A stretch of 64,000 nt of DNA, from the NCBI RefSeq assembly GCF_041080655.1, contig NZ_CP163525.1:5022001-5086000 (forward strand), read 5' to 3'. Source of the DNA: Streptomyces sp. CG4. Lineage in GTDB: Bacteria; Actinomycetota; Actinomycetes; Streptomycetales; Streptomycetaceae. Of the stretch, positions 35,235 to 43,617 are shown piece after piece. Made by a program: the position numbers and the translations under genes. Below the pieces are notes generated by a model, which saw only the letters and a program-made list of their open reading frames with translations, ran no database searches and was not told the origin of the DNA. Within the stretch, counting starts at the first letter, position 1. Every line of letters begins with the position of its first letter.

Positions 35235-35568
35235 CGTGACTCTCCCACTGGTCATAGGCGTGCCGGTTGGGGGTCCCCCCGGCGGAGGTACTTGGGCGGA
35301 GAGAGCTGGGCTCCGAGCCCCACCCACTCGGAATCGTGGCAGAAACAAGGCTTTCAGGGGACGTCTTCGGCACCCTGTGTCTGCTGTTTCGATCGTGGAT
35401 CCGTCATCGACGCAACCGACCGCTCGTTCCCGCCACCTGCGGATCGTACGCGGCTTTGCCGGACACTCACGCACGCCCACCACGCAAACTCCGCCAGGGG
35501 CGTGGATCTTCCTCACCCGGAAATTTTCTCACCCGGCCTTGCCCAAGCGCTTTCCCCCTTCAGGCGGC

Positions 35569-35811
35569 CTACCAGCGGAATGTCCGCATGCGCATCGCGT
35601 GGCGCAGCCGGGCGGCCTTGGCGCGTCGCGGCTGGACCCGGGCGCGCAGCTCACGGGCCTCGGCGAGGTCACGCAGGAACTGGGCGCGCCGACGCCGCCG
35701 CTCGGCGTCCGTCTCGGGTGCGTCGGCGCCGCGTATCGGGGGCTCGCCGGTGTCCGCGGAGCCGGCGGCGTCCCCGGGCGAGTTCTGCGGGAGGTCAGGC
35801 AGGTCAGGCAC
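35569..35811 (-). CDS. short Arg-rich conserved protein, unknown function
   Basis: 80 aa. An acidic/Pro-rich start is followed by an Arg-rich helical half (ERRRRRAQFLRDLAEARELR, then LRHAMRMRTFRW at the end). The Arg-rich C-terminus recurs in short Streptomyces proteins encoded beside upp, as I recall. The start is uncertain. It is transcribed away from upp. Function unknown. Confidence 0.6.
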   Translation of the reverse strand: MPDLPDLPQNSPGDAAGSADTGEPPIRGADAPETDAERRRRRAQFLRDLAEARELRARVQPRRAKAARLRHAMRMRTFRW

Positions 35812-35900
35812 GTCACACCACCCCAGTCCGTCCCTCCCAACTTTCCCTCGGATGGGCGGTTTGACGCCAGTACCAGGGGGTCCTGAGCGCAGGTACCGTT

Positions 35901-36542
35901 ATGGGCATGCGTCTCCACGTCGTCGACCACCCCCTGGTCGCCCACAAGCTCACCACGCTGCGCGACCAGCGCACCGACTCCCCGACTTTCCGCCGACTGG
36001 CCGACGAACTGGTCACCCTGCTCGCCTACGAGGCCACGCGGGACGTGCGCACCGAGGCGGTCGACATCCAGACCCCCGTCGCCGGGACGACCGGGGTCAA
36101 GCTCGCCCGTCCGCGCCCGCTGGTCGTGCCGATCCTGCGGGCCGGTCTCGGCATGCTGGACGGCATGGTCCGGCTGCTGCCGACCGCCGAGGTCGGCTTC
36201 CTGGGCATGATCCGCAACGAGGAGACGCTGCAGGCCTCCACGTACGCCTCGCGCATGCCGGAGGACCTCTCGGGCCGCCAGGTGTACGTGCTGGACCCGA
36301 TGCTGGCCACGGGGGGCACGCTGGTCGCGGCGATCCAGGAGCTGATCAAGCGCGGGGCCGATGACGTGACCGCGGTGGTGCTCCTGGCCGCGCCCGAGGG
36401 CGTCGAGCTCATGGAGCGGGAGCTGGCGGGGACGCCGGTGACGGTGGTGACCGCGGCGGTGGACGACCGCCTCAACGAGCACGGGTACATCGTGCCGGGG
36501 CTGGGCGACGCGGGAGATCGCCTCTACGGGGCGGCTGAGTAG
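35901..36542 (+). CDS. upp: uracil phosphoribosyltransferase
   Basis: 213 aa (ATG at 35901; a second ATG at 35907 gives 211). It shows the UPRTase pattern: MRLHVVDHPLVAHKLTTLRD, VPILRAGLGMLDGM, the PRPP-binding loop VYVLDPMLATGGT and the uracil-binding end HGYIVPGLGDAGDRLYG. It makes UMP from uracil and PRPP in pyrimidine salvage. It is a single gene. Confidence 0.96.
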   Translation: MGMRLHVVDHPLVAHKLTTLRDQRTDSPTFRRLADELVTLLAYEATRDVRTEAVDIQTPVAGTTGVKLARPRPLVVPILRAGLGMLDGMVRLLPTAEVGFLGMIRNEETLQASTYASRMPEDLSGRQVYVLDPMLATGGTLVAAIQELIKRGADDVTAVVLLAAPEGVELMERELAGTPVTVVTAAVDDRLNEHGYIVPGLGDAGDRLYGAAE

Positions 36543-36555
36543 TCTTCCGCTCGCT

Positions 36556-36599
36556 GAGTGGTCGTTGAATGATCGTTGAATGGTCGCTGAGTGGTTTTG
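36556..36599 (+). repeat. four degenerate 11-bp tandem repeats after upp
   Basis: GAGTGGTCGTT, GAATGATCGTT, GAATGGTCGCT and GAGTGGTTTTG follow one another just after the upp stop. They have no hairpin symmetry. They are probably slippage-derived. Confidence 0.7.
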
Positions 36600-36649
36600 C
36601 GCCTGATGGTGTACGGCTACAGCGGCCCTTCTTCTTCAGCAGCGCTTCT

Positions 36650-37291
36650 TCAGCAGCCCTTCTTCGCCGGCGGCGCCGGTGTCGGTGCGGGCGCGTTCAG
36701 GTTGGCCAGGGCCTGGTCGGCCGCTGCCGGCTGGGACAGGCCCTTGAAGGTGTCGCCGAGGATGAGGTCGAGGTCGGCGCCCTTGCGGGTGGCGTCGGTG
36801 CGCTGCTGGGCGCCGGCCAGCTGGGTGCCCAGGACCGCCAGTGAGGTGTTCTGGGCGGAGGGCGGGCCGAGCAGGACCCCGGCGTTCTTCACCTTCTTGT
36901 CGAAGTCCTTGCTCGCGTTGCCCACGTCGCCGATCTTGAAGCCACGCTTCTTGAGCGCGTCCGCGGTGTCCTTGGCGAGGCCGGTGCGACCGGTGGCGTT
37001 GTAGACGTTCACGGTGATCTCGCCCGGCTTGGGCAGGGCCGTGCCCCGGGCCGCCGCCGCGGCCTTGGTCCGGCAGTCCTCCTTGGTGCCGGCGGCCGTC
37101 GACTTCTTGGTGCCGCCGGCGAAGACGTCGATGAGCTGCAGGGTGCCCCAGCCGATCAGGCCGAGCGCGCAGATGCCCGCCACCACGGCGGCCACGAGCC
37201 TGCCGCGTCGGCGCGGCGGACGCATCCGAGGGTATTTGTCCCCCGTGATCCGGTACTGGCCGCCCATGCCGGGGGGAGTCAGCATGCTCAT
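36650..37291 (-). CDS. membrane-anchored LytR_C-domain protein
   Basis: 213 aa. Short cytosolic start, one transmembrane helix about 30-56 (LVAAVVAGICALGLIGWGTL), then an outer LytR C-terminal domain (about 85-185; EITVNVYNATGRTGLAKDTA, KRGFKIGDVGNASKDFD) and a Pro/Ala tail ending in Cys. LytR_C domains occur with cell-wall glycopolymer ligases, but the catalytic LytR domain is absent here. Probably an envelope accessory protein. Confidence 0.85.
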   Translation of the reverse strand: MSMLTPPGMGGQYRITGDKYPRMRPPRRRGRLVAAVVAGICALGLIGWGTLQLIDVFAGGTKKSTAAGTKEDCRTKAAAAARGTALPKPGEITVNVYNATGRTGLAKDTADALKKRGFKIGDVGNASKDFDKKVKNAGVLLGPPSAQNTSLAVLGTQLAGAQQRTDATRKGADLDLILGDTFKGLSQPAAADQALANLNAPAPTPAPPAKKGC

Positions 37292-37396
37292 GGGCGCAGC
37301 GTAGTGCGCCCGAGCGACGATGCCTATTAGATGATCAGTCGATGCCGCTCAGTGGAACCCGAAAGGGTCAAGGGGCAACGGCCGTGCCGCGCCGGG

Positions 37397-37693
37397 TCAG
37401 TCGAGTTCGAGCACGCGTGCGTGCAGCACCTGGCGCTGCTGGAGGGCGGCGCGGACCGCGCGGTGCAGCCCGTCCTCCAGATAGAGGTCGCCCTGCCACT
37501 TCACGACGTGCGCGAAGAGGTCGCCGTAGAACGTCGAGTCCTCGGCCAGCAGGGTCTCCAGGTCGAGCTGCCCCTTGGTCGTCACGAGCTGATCGAGGCG
37601 GACCGGGCGCGGCGCGACGTCCGCCCACTGCCGGGTGCTTTCCCGGCCGTGGTCGGGGTACGGCCGGCCGTTTCCGATGCGCTTGAAGATCAC
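37397..37693 (-). CDS. conserved actinobacterial protein, ParB/VapB-like
   Basis: 98 aa: MIFKRIGNGRPYPDHGREST, then LEDGLHRAVRAALQQRQVLH. The DGLHRA segment recalls the DGhHR motif of ParB/Srx-type folds. Some annotations call similar proteins VapB-type antitoxins, but no toxin gene is next to it, so I do not support a toxin-antitoxin role. Function unknown. Confidence 0.65.
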   Translation of the reverse strand: MIFKRIGNGRPYPDHGRESTRQWADVAPRPVRLDQLVTTKGQLDLETLLAEDSTFYGDLFAHVVKWQGDLYLEDGLHRAVRAALQQRQVLHARVLELD

Positions 37694-37942
37694 ACGGAAA
37701 GCCTACCGGTCAAGACCTTCCGGGCGCAGCCATGGCGGCGGAGTGCGCCGCTTGAAAAGATGCGCCAAAAGGGGCAAAAACGCTGCTACCGGGAGCAGGG
37801 GGCCGAGATGAGTGACAGCGAGACCGGGCCGCCCGCCACCCCCGAGGGCGCCGCCGCGCTCCGCGCCGAGGCACGGAGGACCGCCTCCGGGTACGTCTTC
37901 ACCCTCCGGCGAGCCGGAAATTCGACACGGCCGGTTTCCCCC

Positions 37943-38018
37943 GTACGGCCGAGGGCGAGCCGTACAGCCGAGGGCGAGCCGTACGGCCGAGGACGGGCCG
38001 TACAGCCGAGGGTGGGCG
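37943..38018 (+). repeat. four 19-bp tandem repeats
   Basis: GTACGGCCGAGGGCGAGCC and three variants alternate GTACGG and GTACAG starts. They lie in a 401-nt stretch (37694-38094) where I see no supported gene. Confidence 0.85.
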
Positions 38019-38094
38019 CGGGACGCGGGATCGCGGCAGCGGGTAGCCGTAGGTCCGGCGGGGGTGGTGGGGTGCCGCCCCCGCCGGGGTTGGT

Positions 38095-38217
38095 TCAGCG
38101 GTTTTGTTCCTCCGGTGTCTGCTGTGGTTCGTCCTTCTGTTCCGGCCGGGGTGTCGTCGCACGCCGGGCCTCCGCGCGCACCAGGGCGCGCAGGACGGCA
38201 TAGGGATCGATGGGCAT
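38095..38217 (-). CDS. 40-aa conserved short protein
   Basis: ATG at 38217 with AAGGAG 7 nt upstream. It reads MPIDPYAVLRALVRAEARRA and then a charged Pro/Gln/Glu-rich tail (EQKDEPQQTPEEQNR). It shows no domain. The strong ribosome site is the main support. Confidence 0.6.
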   Translation of the reverse strand: MPIDPYAVLRALVRAEARRATTPRPEQKDEPQQTPEEQNR

Positions 38218-38279
38218 GACTGTGCTCCTTGCGTCTGACTGACCTTGCGCGGTGCCCTTTCGCGAGGGGCGCGGGTCTG

Positions 38280-38711
38280 TCAGCAGCGCAGGACCACCGT
38301 GCGGAGCAGGAGCGGGGCGTACGCCACCCGGGGCGTGCCGGGGCACATGCGGGCCGTCGGCCCGGTCGGCGCCGGGTCGGGGAGGGGCGCGGGGCGTTCG
38401 GGCGCGTCGGCCTGGTGGAGGGCGCTGTCGGGCGGTCGTACGAGCGAGTCGAGGGCCTCGTGCTCGAAGGCCTCGGCCGACAGGCCGAGCGCGGGGGCCG
38501 CCTGGGCCTGGGCATGGGCGCAGGGCACCCACAGGGCGAGGAGCAGCACGAGCACCCGCAGCCAGGTATGGCTGCGGGTGCGGCCCGTGATCCCGCTCAC
38601 GGCAGGGGTATGCCCGGGACGGGCGGGGAATGCAGCACTCCGGAGTCCGGATCCGCCCGTGCGGCGTACCCGCGAGGCCTGCGGTTGACCGGTGTTCACG
38701 GGGGTGTTCAC
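38280..38711 (-). CDS. exported or membrane protein of unknown function
   Basis: 143 aa. A hydrophilic N-terminus of about 48 residues precedes one hydrophobic segment (WLRVLVLLLALWVPCAHAQA) that may be a signal peptide or anchor. The outer part is Ala/Pro-rich with two Cys near the C-terminus (ARMCPGTPRVAYAPLLLRTV, ending RC). It lies 63 nt upstream of the 40-aa gene on the same strand and may be co-transcribed. No homology recognised. Confidence 0.6.
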   Translation of the reverse strand: MNTPVNTGQPQASRVRRTGGSGLRSAAFPARPGHTPAVSGITGRTRSHTWLRVLVLLLALWVPCAHAQAQAAPALGLSAEAFEHEALDSLVRPPDSALHQADAPERPAPLPDPAPTGPTARMCPGTPRVAYAPLLLRTVVLRC

Positions 38712-38733
38712 GGCGCTGTTCTCGGCGTCCGGG

Positions 38734-39402
38734 TCACACGGTCCGCGGGACTGCCCTGGCCCGGCTGCGGATGCTGAACGCGGTGACGATCTCGGTGATG
38801 CCCACGACGACCAGCCAGATGCCGGCGACGAGGGTCAGCACGGCGACGGACCGGAACGGCGAGTCGATGAGCACGATGCCGGCGATGAACGTGATGACCC
38901 CGAGGAAGATCTGCCAGCCGCGGCCGGGCATCCGGGAGTCGTGCAGGGCGGCCAGGGTCTGGGTGATCCCGCGGATCAGCCAGCCGATGCCGATCCACAG
39001 CGCGAGCAGCAGGATCGACTGCATGGGCCCGCGGAAGCAGAACAGTCCGAGCAGGATCGACAGGGCGCCGCTGATGAAGGCCAGTACGCGCAGCGAGGTC
39101 GCCATGTGGGTACCGAAGGCGGAGGCCAGCTGGAAGATGCCGCTGATGACGAGGTAGAGGCCGAAGAGGACACCGGCGGCGAGCAGGGAGGCGCCCGGCC
39201 AGACGAGCACCAGGACGCCGAGGATCAGCGAGGCGATCCCGGTGACCAGGACCACCTGCCAGGCGGCCTTGGACAGGGCGTGCAGCGGGCCCTCGAACGG
39301 CGGCTCGGGCTCGTGCCGTTCACCCGGCGGCGGTGTCGCGTGGACCTTCCGGTCGTCGTACTCGCGGCCCCAGTCCGGACCGCTGTTCGGTGCCTCGGTC
39401 AT
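38734..39402 (-). CDS. HdeD-like membrane protein (DUF308)
   Basis: 222 aa. Hydrophilic N-terminus, then six transmembrane helices in two-helix DUF308 repeats (VVLVTGIASLILGVLVLVWP, GLYLVISGIFQLASAF, ALSILLGLFCFRGPM, IWLVVVGITEIVTAF). The family includes HdeD of the acid-resistance island. Its role in actinobacteria is unknown. Confidence 0.88.
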   Translation of the reverse strand: MTEAPNSGPDWGREYDDRKVHATPPPGERHEPEPPFEGPLHALSKAAWQVVLVTGIASLILGVLVLVWPGASLLAAGVLFGLYLVISGIFQLASAFGTHMATSLRVLAFISGALSILLGLFCFRGPMQSILLLALWIGIGWLIRGITQTLAALHDSRMPGRGWQIFLGVITFIAGIVLIDSPFRSVAVLTLVAGIWLVVVGITEIVTAFSIRSRARAVPRTV

Positions 39403-39562
39403 GGTTCATGCTGTGATCGAGGGGGGCTCGCGTGCCATCAGGGAAGGCCGTTCGGGTGACGCCCCGGGGTGCCTTTACGGGCCTTTAGGGCCGGGTGATC
39501 GACAGCCACCACGCACCCGCAGCGGACAACACGCCGCCCTTCTACGGCTATCGGCTCTACGG

Positions 39563-40159
39563 CTATCGGCCCGACTTGCCGGAGGCCTTCGCCTTCATCT
39601 CCTGCTTGTGCGCCCGCACCTTGGCCAGTGACTCGGGCCCGGTGATGTCGGCGACGGAGCGGAAGGACCGCGGCTCGCCGTAGGCGCCCGCGGCCTCGCG
39701 CCAGCCCTGGGGTGTGACCCCGAGCTGCTTGCCGAGCAGCGCGAGGAAGATCTGTGCCTTCTGCTTGCCGAACCCGGGCAGGTCCTCCAGCCGCTTGAGC
39801 AGTTCGGCGCCGCTGCCCACGCCCCGCCAGACCGCCTCGGTGTCCCCGTCGTAGTGCTGCACGAGGTACTGGCACAGCTGCTGGATCCGCTTGGCCATGG
39901 AACCCGGGTAGCGGTGCACGGCCGGCTTCTCGGAGAGCAGCGCGGCGAAGGCCTCCGGGTCCATCGCGGCGATGTCGTGCGCGTCGAGGTCCCCGGCGGC
40001 GTCCGCGCCGAGCCGGTCGGCGATGGTCCGGGGCCCCTTGAACGCCCACTCCATCGGGACCTGCTGGTCGAGCAGCATGCCCACCAGCGCGGCGAGCGGC
40101 GAGCGCCCGAGCAGCGCGTCGGCTTCGGGGTCCTGGGCGAGGTGCAGGGTGACGTCCAT
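39563..40159 (-). CDS. HhH-GPD-type DNA repair protein
   Basis: 198 aa from ATG at 40159. Helix-hairpin-helix-GPD fold: LAALVGMLLDQQVPMEWAFK and the hairpin LEDLPGFGKQKAQIFLALLG, with a catalytic-type Asp later in SVADITGPESLAKV. It belongs to the actinobacterial HhH-GPD base-excision repair group; the lesion is not known. There is no iron-sulfur Cys cluster. It is divergent from the iron-box operon. Confidence 0.85.
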   Translation of the reverse strand: MDVTLHLAQDPEADALLGRSPLAALVGMLLDQQVPMEWAFKGPRTIADRLGADAAGDLDAHDIAAMDPEAFAALLSEKPAVHRYPGSMAKRIQQLCQYLVQHYDGDTEAVWRGVGSGAELLKRLEDLPGFGKQKAQIFLALLGKQLGVTPQGWREAAGAYGEPRSFRSVADITGPESLAKVRAHKQEMKAKASGKSGR

Positions 40160-40219
40160 GCGTCGATGATCCCGCGCACCCGATACGAACACACCTCGCG
40201 TACGATTCCCAGCGGAAAC

Positions 40220-40238
40220 TTAGGCAAGGCTAACCTAA
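40220..40238. promoter_or_regulatory. iron box (DmdR/IdeR-type operator)
   Basis: TTAGGCAAGGCTAACCTAA differs at two positions from the known actinobacterial iron-box consensus TTAGGTTAGGCTAACCTAA. It ends one base before the ATG at 40240. DmdR-type repressors bind such sites with Fe(II), so the downstream operon should be induced by iron starvation. Confidence 0.85.
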
Positions 40239-40239
40239 A

Positions 40240-42984
40240 ATGAAGTGGGGTTACCGGGTGACGACCGAGACGTACCGCGATGCCTGGGGCCTCCCCCATC
40301 TGCGCGCCTCCAACGTCCTGGACCTGGCCCGCGCCCAGGGCCGGGTGACCGCCCTGGACCGTGCCTGGCAGCTGGAGGTCGAGCGCCATCGCGCCCAGGG
40401 CACCTCGGCCTCCTTCCTCGGCGCCGACGCCCTCTCCTGGGACGTCCTCGCCCGCCGGGCCCGGCTCGACGACACCGCCCGCCGCTGCTTCGCCGCGCTG
40501 GAACGCCGGGACCCCGAGACGGCCGACTGGGTGCGTGCGTACGTCGACGGCGTCAACGAGGGCCTGCCGGCCGGTGCCGGCCGGGCGCCCGAATTCGCCC
40601 GCACCGGCCTGACTCCCGCCCCCTGGCAGCCCTGGACCCCGCTCGGCGTCTGGCTCGCCACGCACATCCTGTTCGCCGGTTTCCCGGCCAAGCTCTGGCG
40701 CGAGCAGGTGATACGGCACCTCGGCCCCGACGCGGTCGGCCTGTTCGCCACGGACGGGCCCGGCACGGCCGGCAGCAACGGCTGGCTCGTCTCCGGCGCC
40801 CGCACCGCCACCGGACACGCGCTGATCGCCGGCGACCCGCACCGCTTCATCGAGGACCCCGGCGTCTACCAGCAGATCCACCTCTCCTGCCCCGAGTTCG
40901 ACGTCGTCGGCCTCGCCGTGCCCGGCGTCCCCGGCATCGCCCACTTCGGCCACACCGGCACGGTCGCCTGGGCCATCACCAACGCCATGGCCGACTACCA
41001 GGACCTGTACCGCGAACGCCTGCGGCGCACCGGCGCCGGCGTCCAGTCCCTGGGCCCGGACGGCCACTGGCACCGAGCCACCCGCCACACGGAGACCATC
41101 CAGATCGCGGGCGAGCCACCCCTGGAGATCGAGGTAATCGAGACGGCCCGGGGCCCGGTGATCGCCGGGGGGCCGGAGGGCTTGGCGGCGGGGGTGGTCG
41201 GAGTCGAGGGTGACCGAGGGTCGGTGTGCGCTGCGGGGCCGGAGGGTCTTGAGGCGGGGGTCGTCGGGATCGAGCGGGGCCGGGGTCCGGTGATCGCCGA
41301 GGGGCCGGAGGGCCTGGTGGCGGGGGTCGTCGGAGTCGAGGGCGACCGGGGTCCGGTGTTGGCTGGCGGGCCGGAGGGTCTTGAGGCTGGGGCCGTTGGG
41401 ATCGAACGGGGCCGAGGACCGGAGTTCGCTGGGAGCCGCGAGGGGCTTGAGGCGGGGGTCGTCGGAATCGAGCGGGGCCGGGGTCCGGTGATCGCCGGGG
41501 GGCCGGAGGGCTTGGCGGCGGGGGTGGTCGGGATTGAGGGGGACCGGGGTTCGGTGTGCGCTGCGGGGCCGGAGGGTCTTGAGGCGGGGGGTGTTGGGAT
41601 CGAATGCGGCCGAGGAGCGGAGTTCGTAGGGGGCCAGGTGGGCCTTGAGGCTGAGGTCGTCGGGATCGAGCGGGACCGGGGTCCAGTGGCAGCCGGGGGG
41701 CCGGAGGGTGGGGTCGGTGACCGTGGGTCGCAGGCCGTCGATGGCGAGGATGTCCCACAGGGGCCACCCGCGCCCGGCGACGAAAGTTGTACGGGTGGTG
41801 CGGGTGGGCACGCCGCTGCTCTGGCTCTGCGATACCCACCCCGCGTCACAGCGGACCTCGGCTTCAGCGCCCTGCTCCCCCTCCTGAGGGCCCGTACGGT
41901 CCAGGACGTCGACCGTGCCCTGGACGCCTGGGTCGAGCCCGTCAACGTGGTGCAGGCCGCCGACACCGCCGGCGCCACCCTCCACCGCATCGCCGGCCGC
42001 GTCCCCGTCCGCGCCCGCGCCAACCGCCTCCACCCGGTCCCCGCCTGGCAACCCGGCCACGAGTGGCACGGCTGGCACAAGACGCCGTACGCACCCGTGA
42101 GCGACGACATCGCCGTGATGGCCAACCAGCGTGGCCTCGCCACCCCCCTCGGCGTCGAGTTCGCCCCACCCCACCGCGCCGACCGCATCCGTACCCTCCT
42201 CGACGCCCGCCGCACCTGGACCGCCGACGCCATACCGGCCATCCACACCGACACCCACCTCGCCTCCGCCGCGCCCCTCCTCGACCACCTCGCCGCCCTC
42301 GACGGCCTCACCCCCGCCGCGGCCCGGCTGCGCGACCGCCTGCTCGCCTGGAACCGCCGGATGGACGCCGGCAGCACCGACGCGGCCGCCTACGCGGCGG
42401 TGCGCGGCGCGGTCGTACGCCGGCTCGCCGCGCACCCGGTGTTCGCCCCGCTCGCCGAGCCCCCGGCCTACCCGGAGGTCCTGCTCCCCTGGCTGGCCCT
42501 CGTCCCCCGCATCGGATACGCCCTCGAACACCTGCTGCGCGCCGAGGAGTTGTACGGCATCGACCGCCCCGCCGCCGTACGCGCGGCCCTGGAGGAGGTG
42601 GCCGCCGCCCCGCCGTCCGGCACCTGGTCCGAGACCCACCGCCTCGCCCCCTGGCGCGCGCTGCCGGGGGAGCCGTACGACGAACCCGGGCTCGCCGGGG
42701 ACCACGACTGCGTGCTGTGCACCTCCGCCGTCCCCGGCCTCACCGACCGCGCGGCGCGCGGCCCGGCCGCCCGTTACGTCTGGGACCTCGCCGACCGTGA
42801 CAACAGCGCCTGGGTGGTCCCCTTCGGCGCCGACGGCGTCCCCGGCGCCCCCCACCACCACGACCAACTCCCCTTGTGGAGCAAGGGAGAACTGGCCCCC
42901 GTAATCACCGACTGGACCCGGCTGACCCTGCTGGAACGCCTGGAATGCCCGGAACACCCGGAACGCACCGAGGAAACCCGATGA
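40240..42984 (+). CDS. penicillin-acylase-family Ntn hydrolase with repeat expansion
   Basis: 914 aa. It has the order of S45-type acylases: an alpha part (RDAWGLPHLRASNVLDLARA), a spacer, then the self-cleavage site TAGSNGWLVSG with Ser179 as N-terminal nucleophile, AIAGDPH-like LIAGDPHRF, and VWAITNAMADYQDLYRE-like sequence. Residues about 304-490 are an inserted array of 22-residue repeats; without it the length would be near 720 aa, normal for the family. It removes acyl groups from amides; the substrate is unknown. No signal peptide is visible. An iron box precedes it and an IucB-like acetyltransferase follows with ATGA overlap, which suggests a siderophore role like that of PvdQ. Confidence 0.87.
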   Translation: MKWGYRVTTETYRDAWGLPHLRASNVLDLARAQGRVTALDRAWQLEVERHRAQGTSASFLGADALSWDVLARRARLDDTARRCFAALERRDPETADWVRAYVDGVNEGLPAGAGRAPEFARTGLTPAPWQPWTPLGVWLATHILFAGFPAKLWREQVIRHLGPDAVGLFATDGPGTAGSNGWLVSGARTATGHALIAGDPHRFIEDPGVYQQIHLSCPEFDVVGLAVPGVPGIAHFGHTGTVAWAITNAMADYQDLYRERLRRTGAGVQSLGPDGHWHRATRHTETIQIAGEPPLEIEVIETARGPVIAGGPEGLAAGVVGVEGDRGSVCAAGPEGLEAGVVGIERGRGPVIAEGPEGLVAGVVGVEGDRGPVLAGGPEGLEAGAVGIERGRGPEFAGSREGLEAGVVGIERGRGPVIAGGPEGLAAGVVGIEGDRGSVCAAGPEGLEAGGVGIECGRGAEFVGGQVGLEAEVVGIERDRGPVAAGGPEGGVGDRGSQAVDGEDVPQGPPAPGDESCTGGAGGHAAALALRYPPRVTADLGFSALLPLLRARTVQDVDRALDAWVEPVNVVQAADTAGATLHRIAGRVPVRARANRLHPVPAWQPGHEWHGWHKTPYAPVSDDIAVMANQRGLATPLGVEFAPPHRADRIRTLLDARRTWTADAIPAIHTDTHLASAAPLLDHLAALDGLTPAAARLRDRLLAWNRRMDAGSTDAAAYAAVRGAVVRRLAAHPVFAPLAEPPAYPEVLLPWLALVPRIGYALEHLLRAEELYGIDRPAAVRAALEEVAAAPPSGTWSETHRLAPWRALPGEPYDEPGLAGDHDCVLCTSAVPGLTDRAARGPAARYVWDLADRDNSAWVVPFGADGVPGAPHHHDQLPLWSKGELAPVITDWTRLTLLERLECPEHPERTEETR
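41149..41709 (+). repeat. 66-bp coding minisatellite inside acylase gene
   Basis: Eight full 66-bp units (41149-41676) and a partial ninth encode variants of RGPVIAGGPEGLAAGVVGIE plus two residues. The array seems grown from the normal family sequence ETARGPVIAGG. Units alternate in type (for example RGPVIA, RGSVCA, RGPEFA). All copies stay in frame. Confidence 0.9.
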
Positions 42985-43607
42985 CCGACCTCTTCGCAGA
43001 CCATATCCCCGACATCCCCGACATCCCCGATATCCACGACACCCCCGACTTCGGCACCGTCCGCATCCGCCCCCTCGACCCGGCGTCCGACGCGGACGTG
43101 ATCCACGGCTGGGTCAGCGAGGAACGCGCCGTCTTCTGGGGCATGAACGGCCTCACCCGCGACCAGGTCGCCGAGATCTACGCCCACATGGCCGGCCTCG
43201 ACACCCACCACGCCCACCTCGTCACCGTGGACGGCGCACCCGCCGCCCTGCTCCAGACGTACGAGCCCGCCGCCGACCGGGTCGGCGAGTGCTATGCCGT
43301 ACGCCCCGGCGACCTCGGCATCCACGTCCTGCTCGGCCCCGCCGGCCCGGACGGACCACGCCCCGGCTGGACGTCCGCGCTGCTGACCGCGATGACGACC
43401 TACACGCTGCGGGTCCGGGACCGGCGCCGGCTCGTGGTCGACCCGGACGTGCGCAACACCAGGGCGATCGCCCGCTTCGAACGCCAGGGCTTCGTGCTCG
43501 GCCCGGCGGTCGTCCTGCCCGAGGTGGACCTCCCCGACGTGTACCTGCCGGAGAAGCACGCCCAACTCGCCTTCCTGGACCGGGCGGTGGCCCTGCCCGG
43601 CGGCTAG
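42981..43607 (+). CDS. siderophore-type GNAT acetyltransferase (IucB/RhbD-like)
   Basis: 208 aa. A short Asp-Ile-Pro repeat (DHIPDIPDIPDIHD) precedes the domain, which has the IucB/AlcB pattern: RIRPLDPASDADVIHGWVSE, LGIHVLLGP, RRLVVDPDVRNTRAIARFER, QGFVLGPAVVLPE. Such enzymes N-acylate hydroxylamine groups in hydroxamate siderophores. It starts inside the acylase stop (ATGA), so both are made together under the iron box. No N-hydroxylase or IucA/C synthetase gene is in the window, so it probably acts on a siderophore made elsewhere. Confidence 0.85.
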   Translation: MTDLFADHIPDIPDIPDIHDTPDFGTVRIRPLDPASDADVIHGWVSEERAVFWGMNGLTRDQVAEIYAHMAGLDTHHAHLVTVDGAPAALLQTYEPAADRVGECYAVRPGDLGIHVLLGPAGPDGPRPGWTSALLTAMTTYTLRVRDRRRLVVDPDVRNTRAIARFERQGFVLGPAVVLPEVDLPDVYLPEKHAQLAFLDRAVALPGG

Positions 43608-43617
43608 CCTTCTTCGA

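Noticed and set aside
37397..37693. VapB antitoxin of a toxin-antitoxin pair
   Set aside because: No toxin gene is adjacent and the sequence has no clear DNA-binding antitoxin motif.
39595..42957. 1,120-codon open frame on the minus strand across the acylase gene
   Set aside because: It is antisense to a clear acylase and HhH-GPD gene. GC-rich third positions and the repeat array keep it open. It has no domain and no ribosome site.
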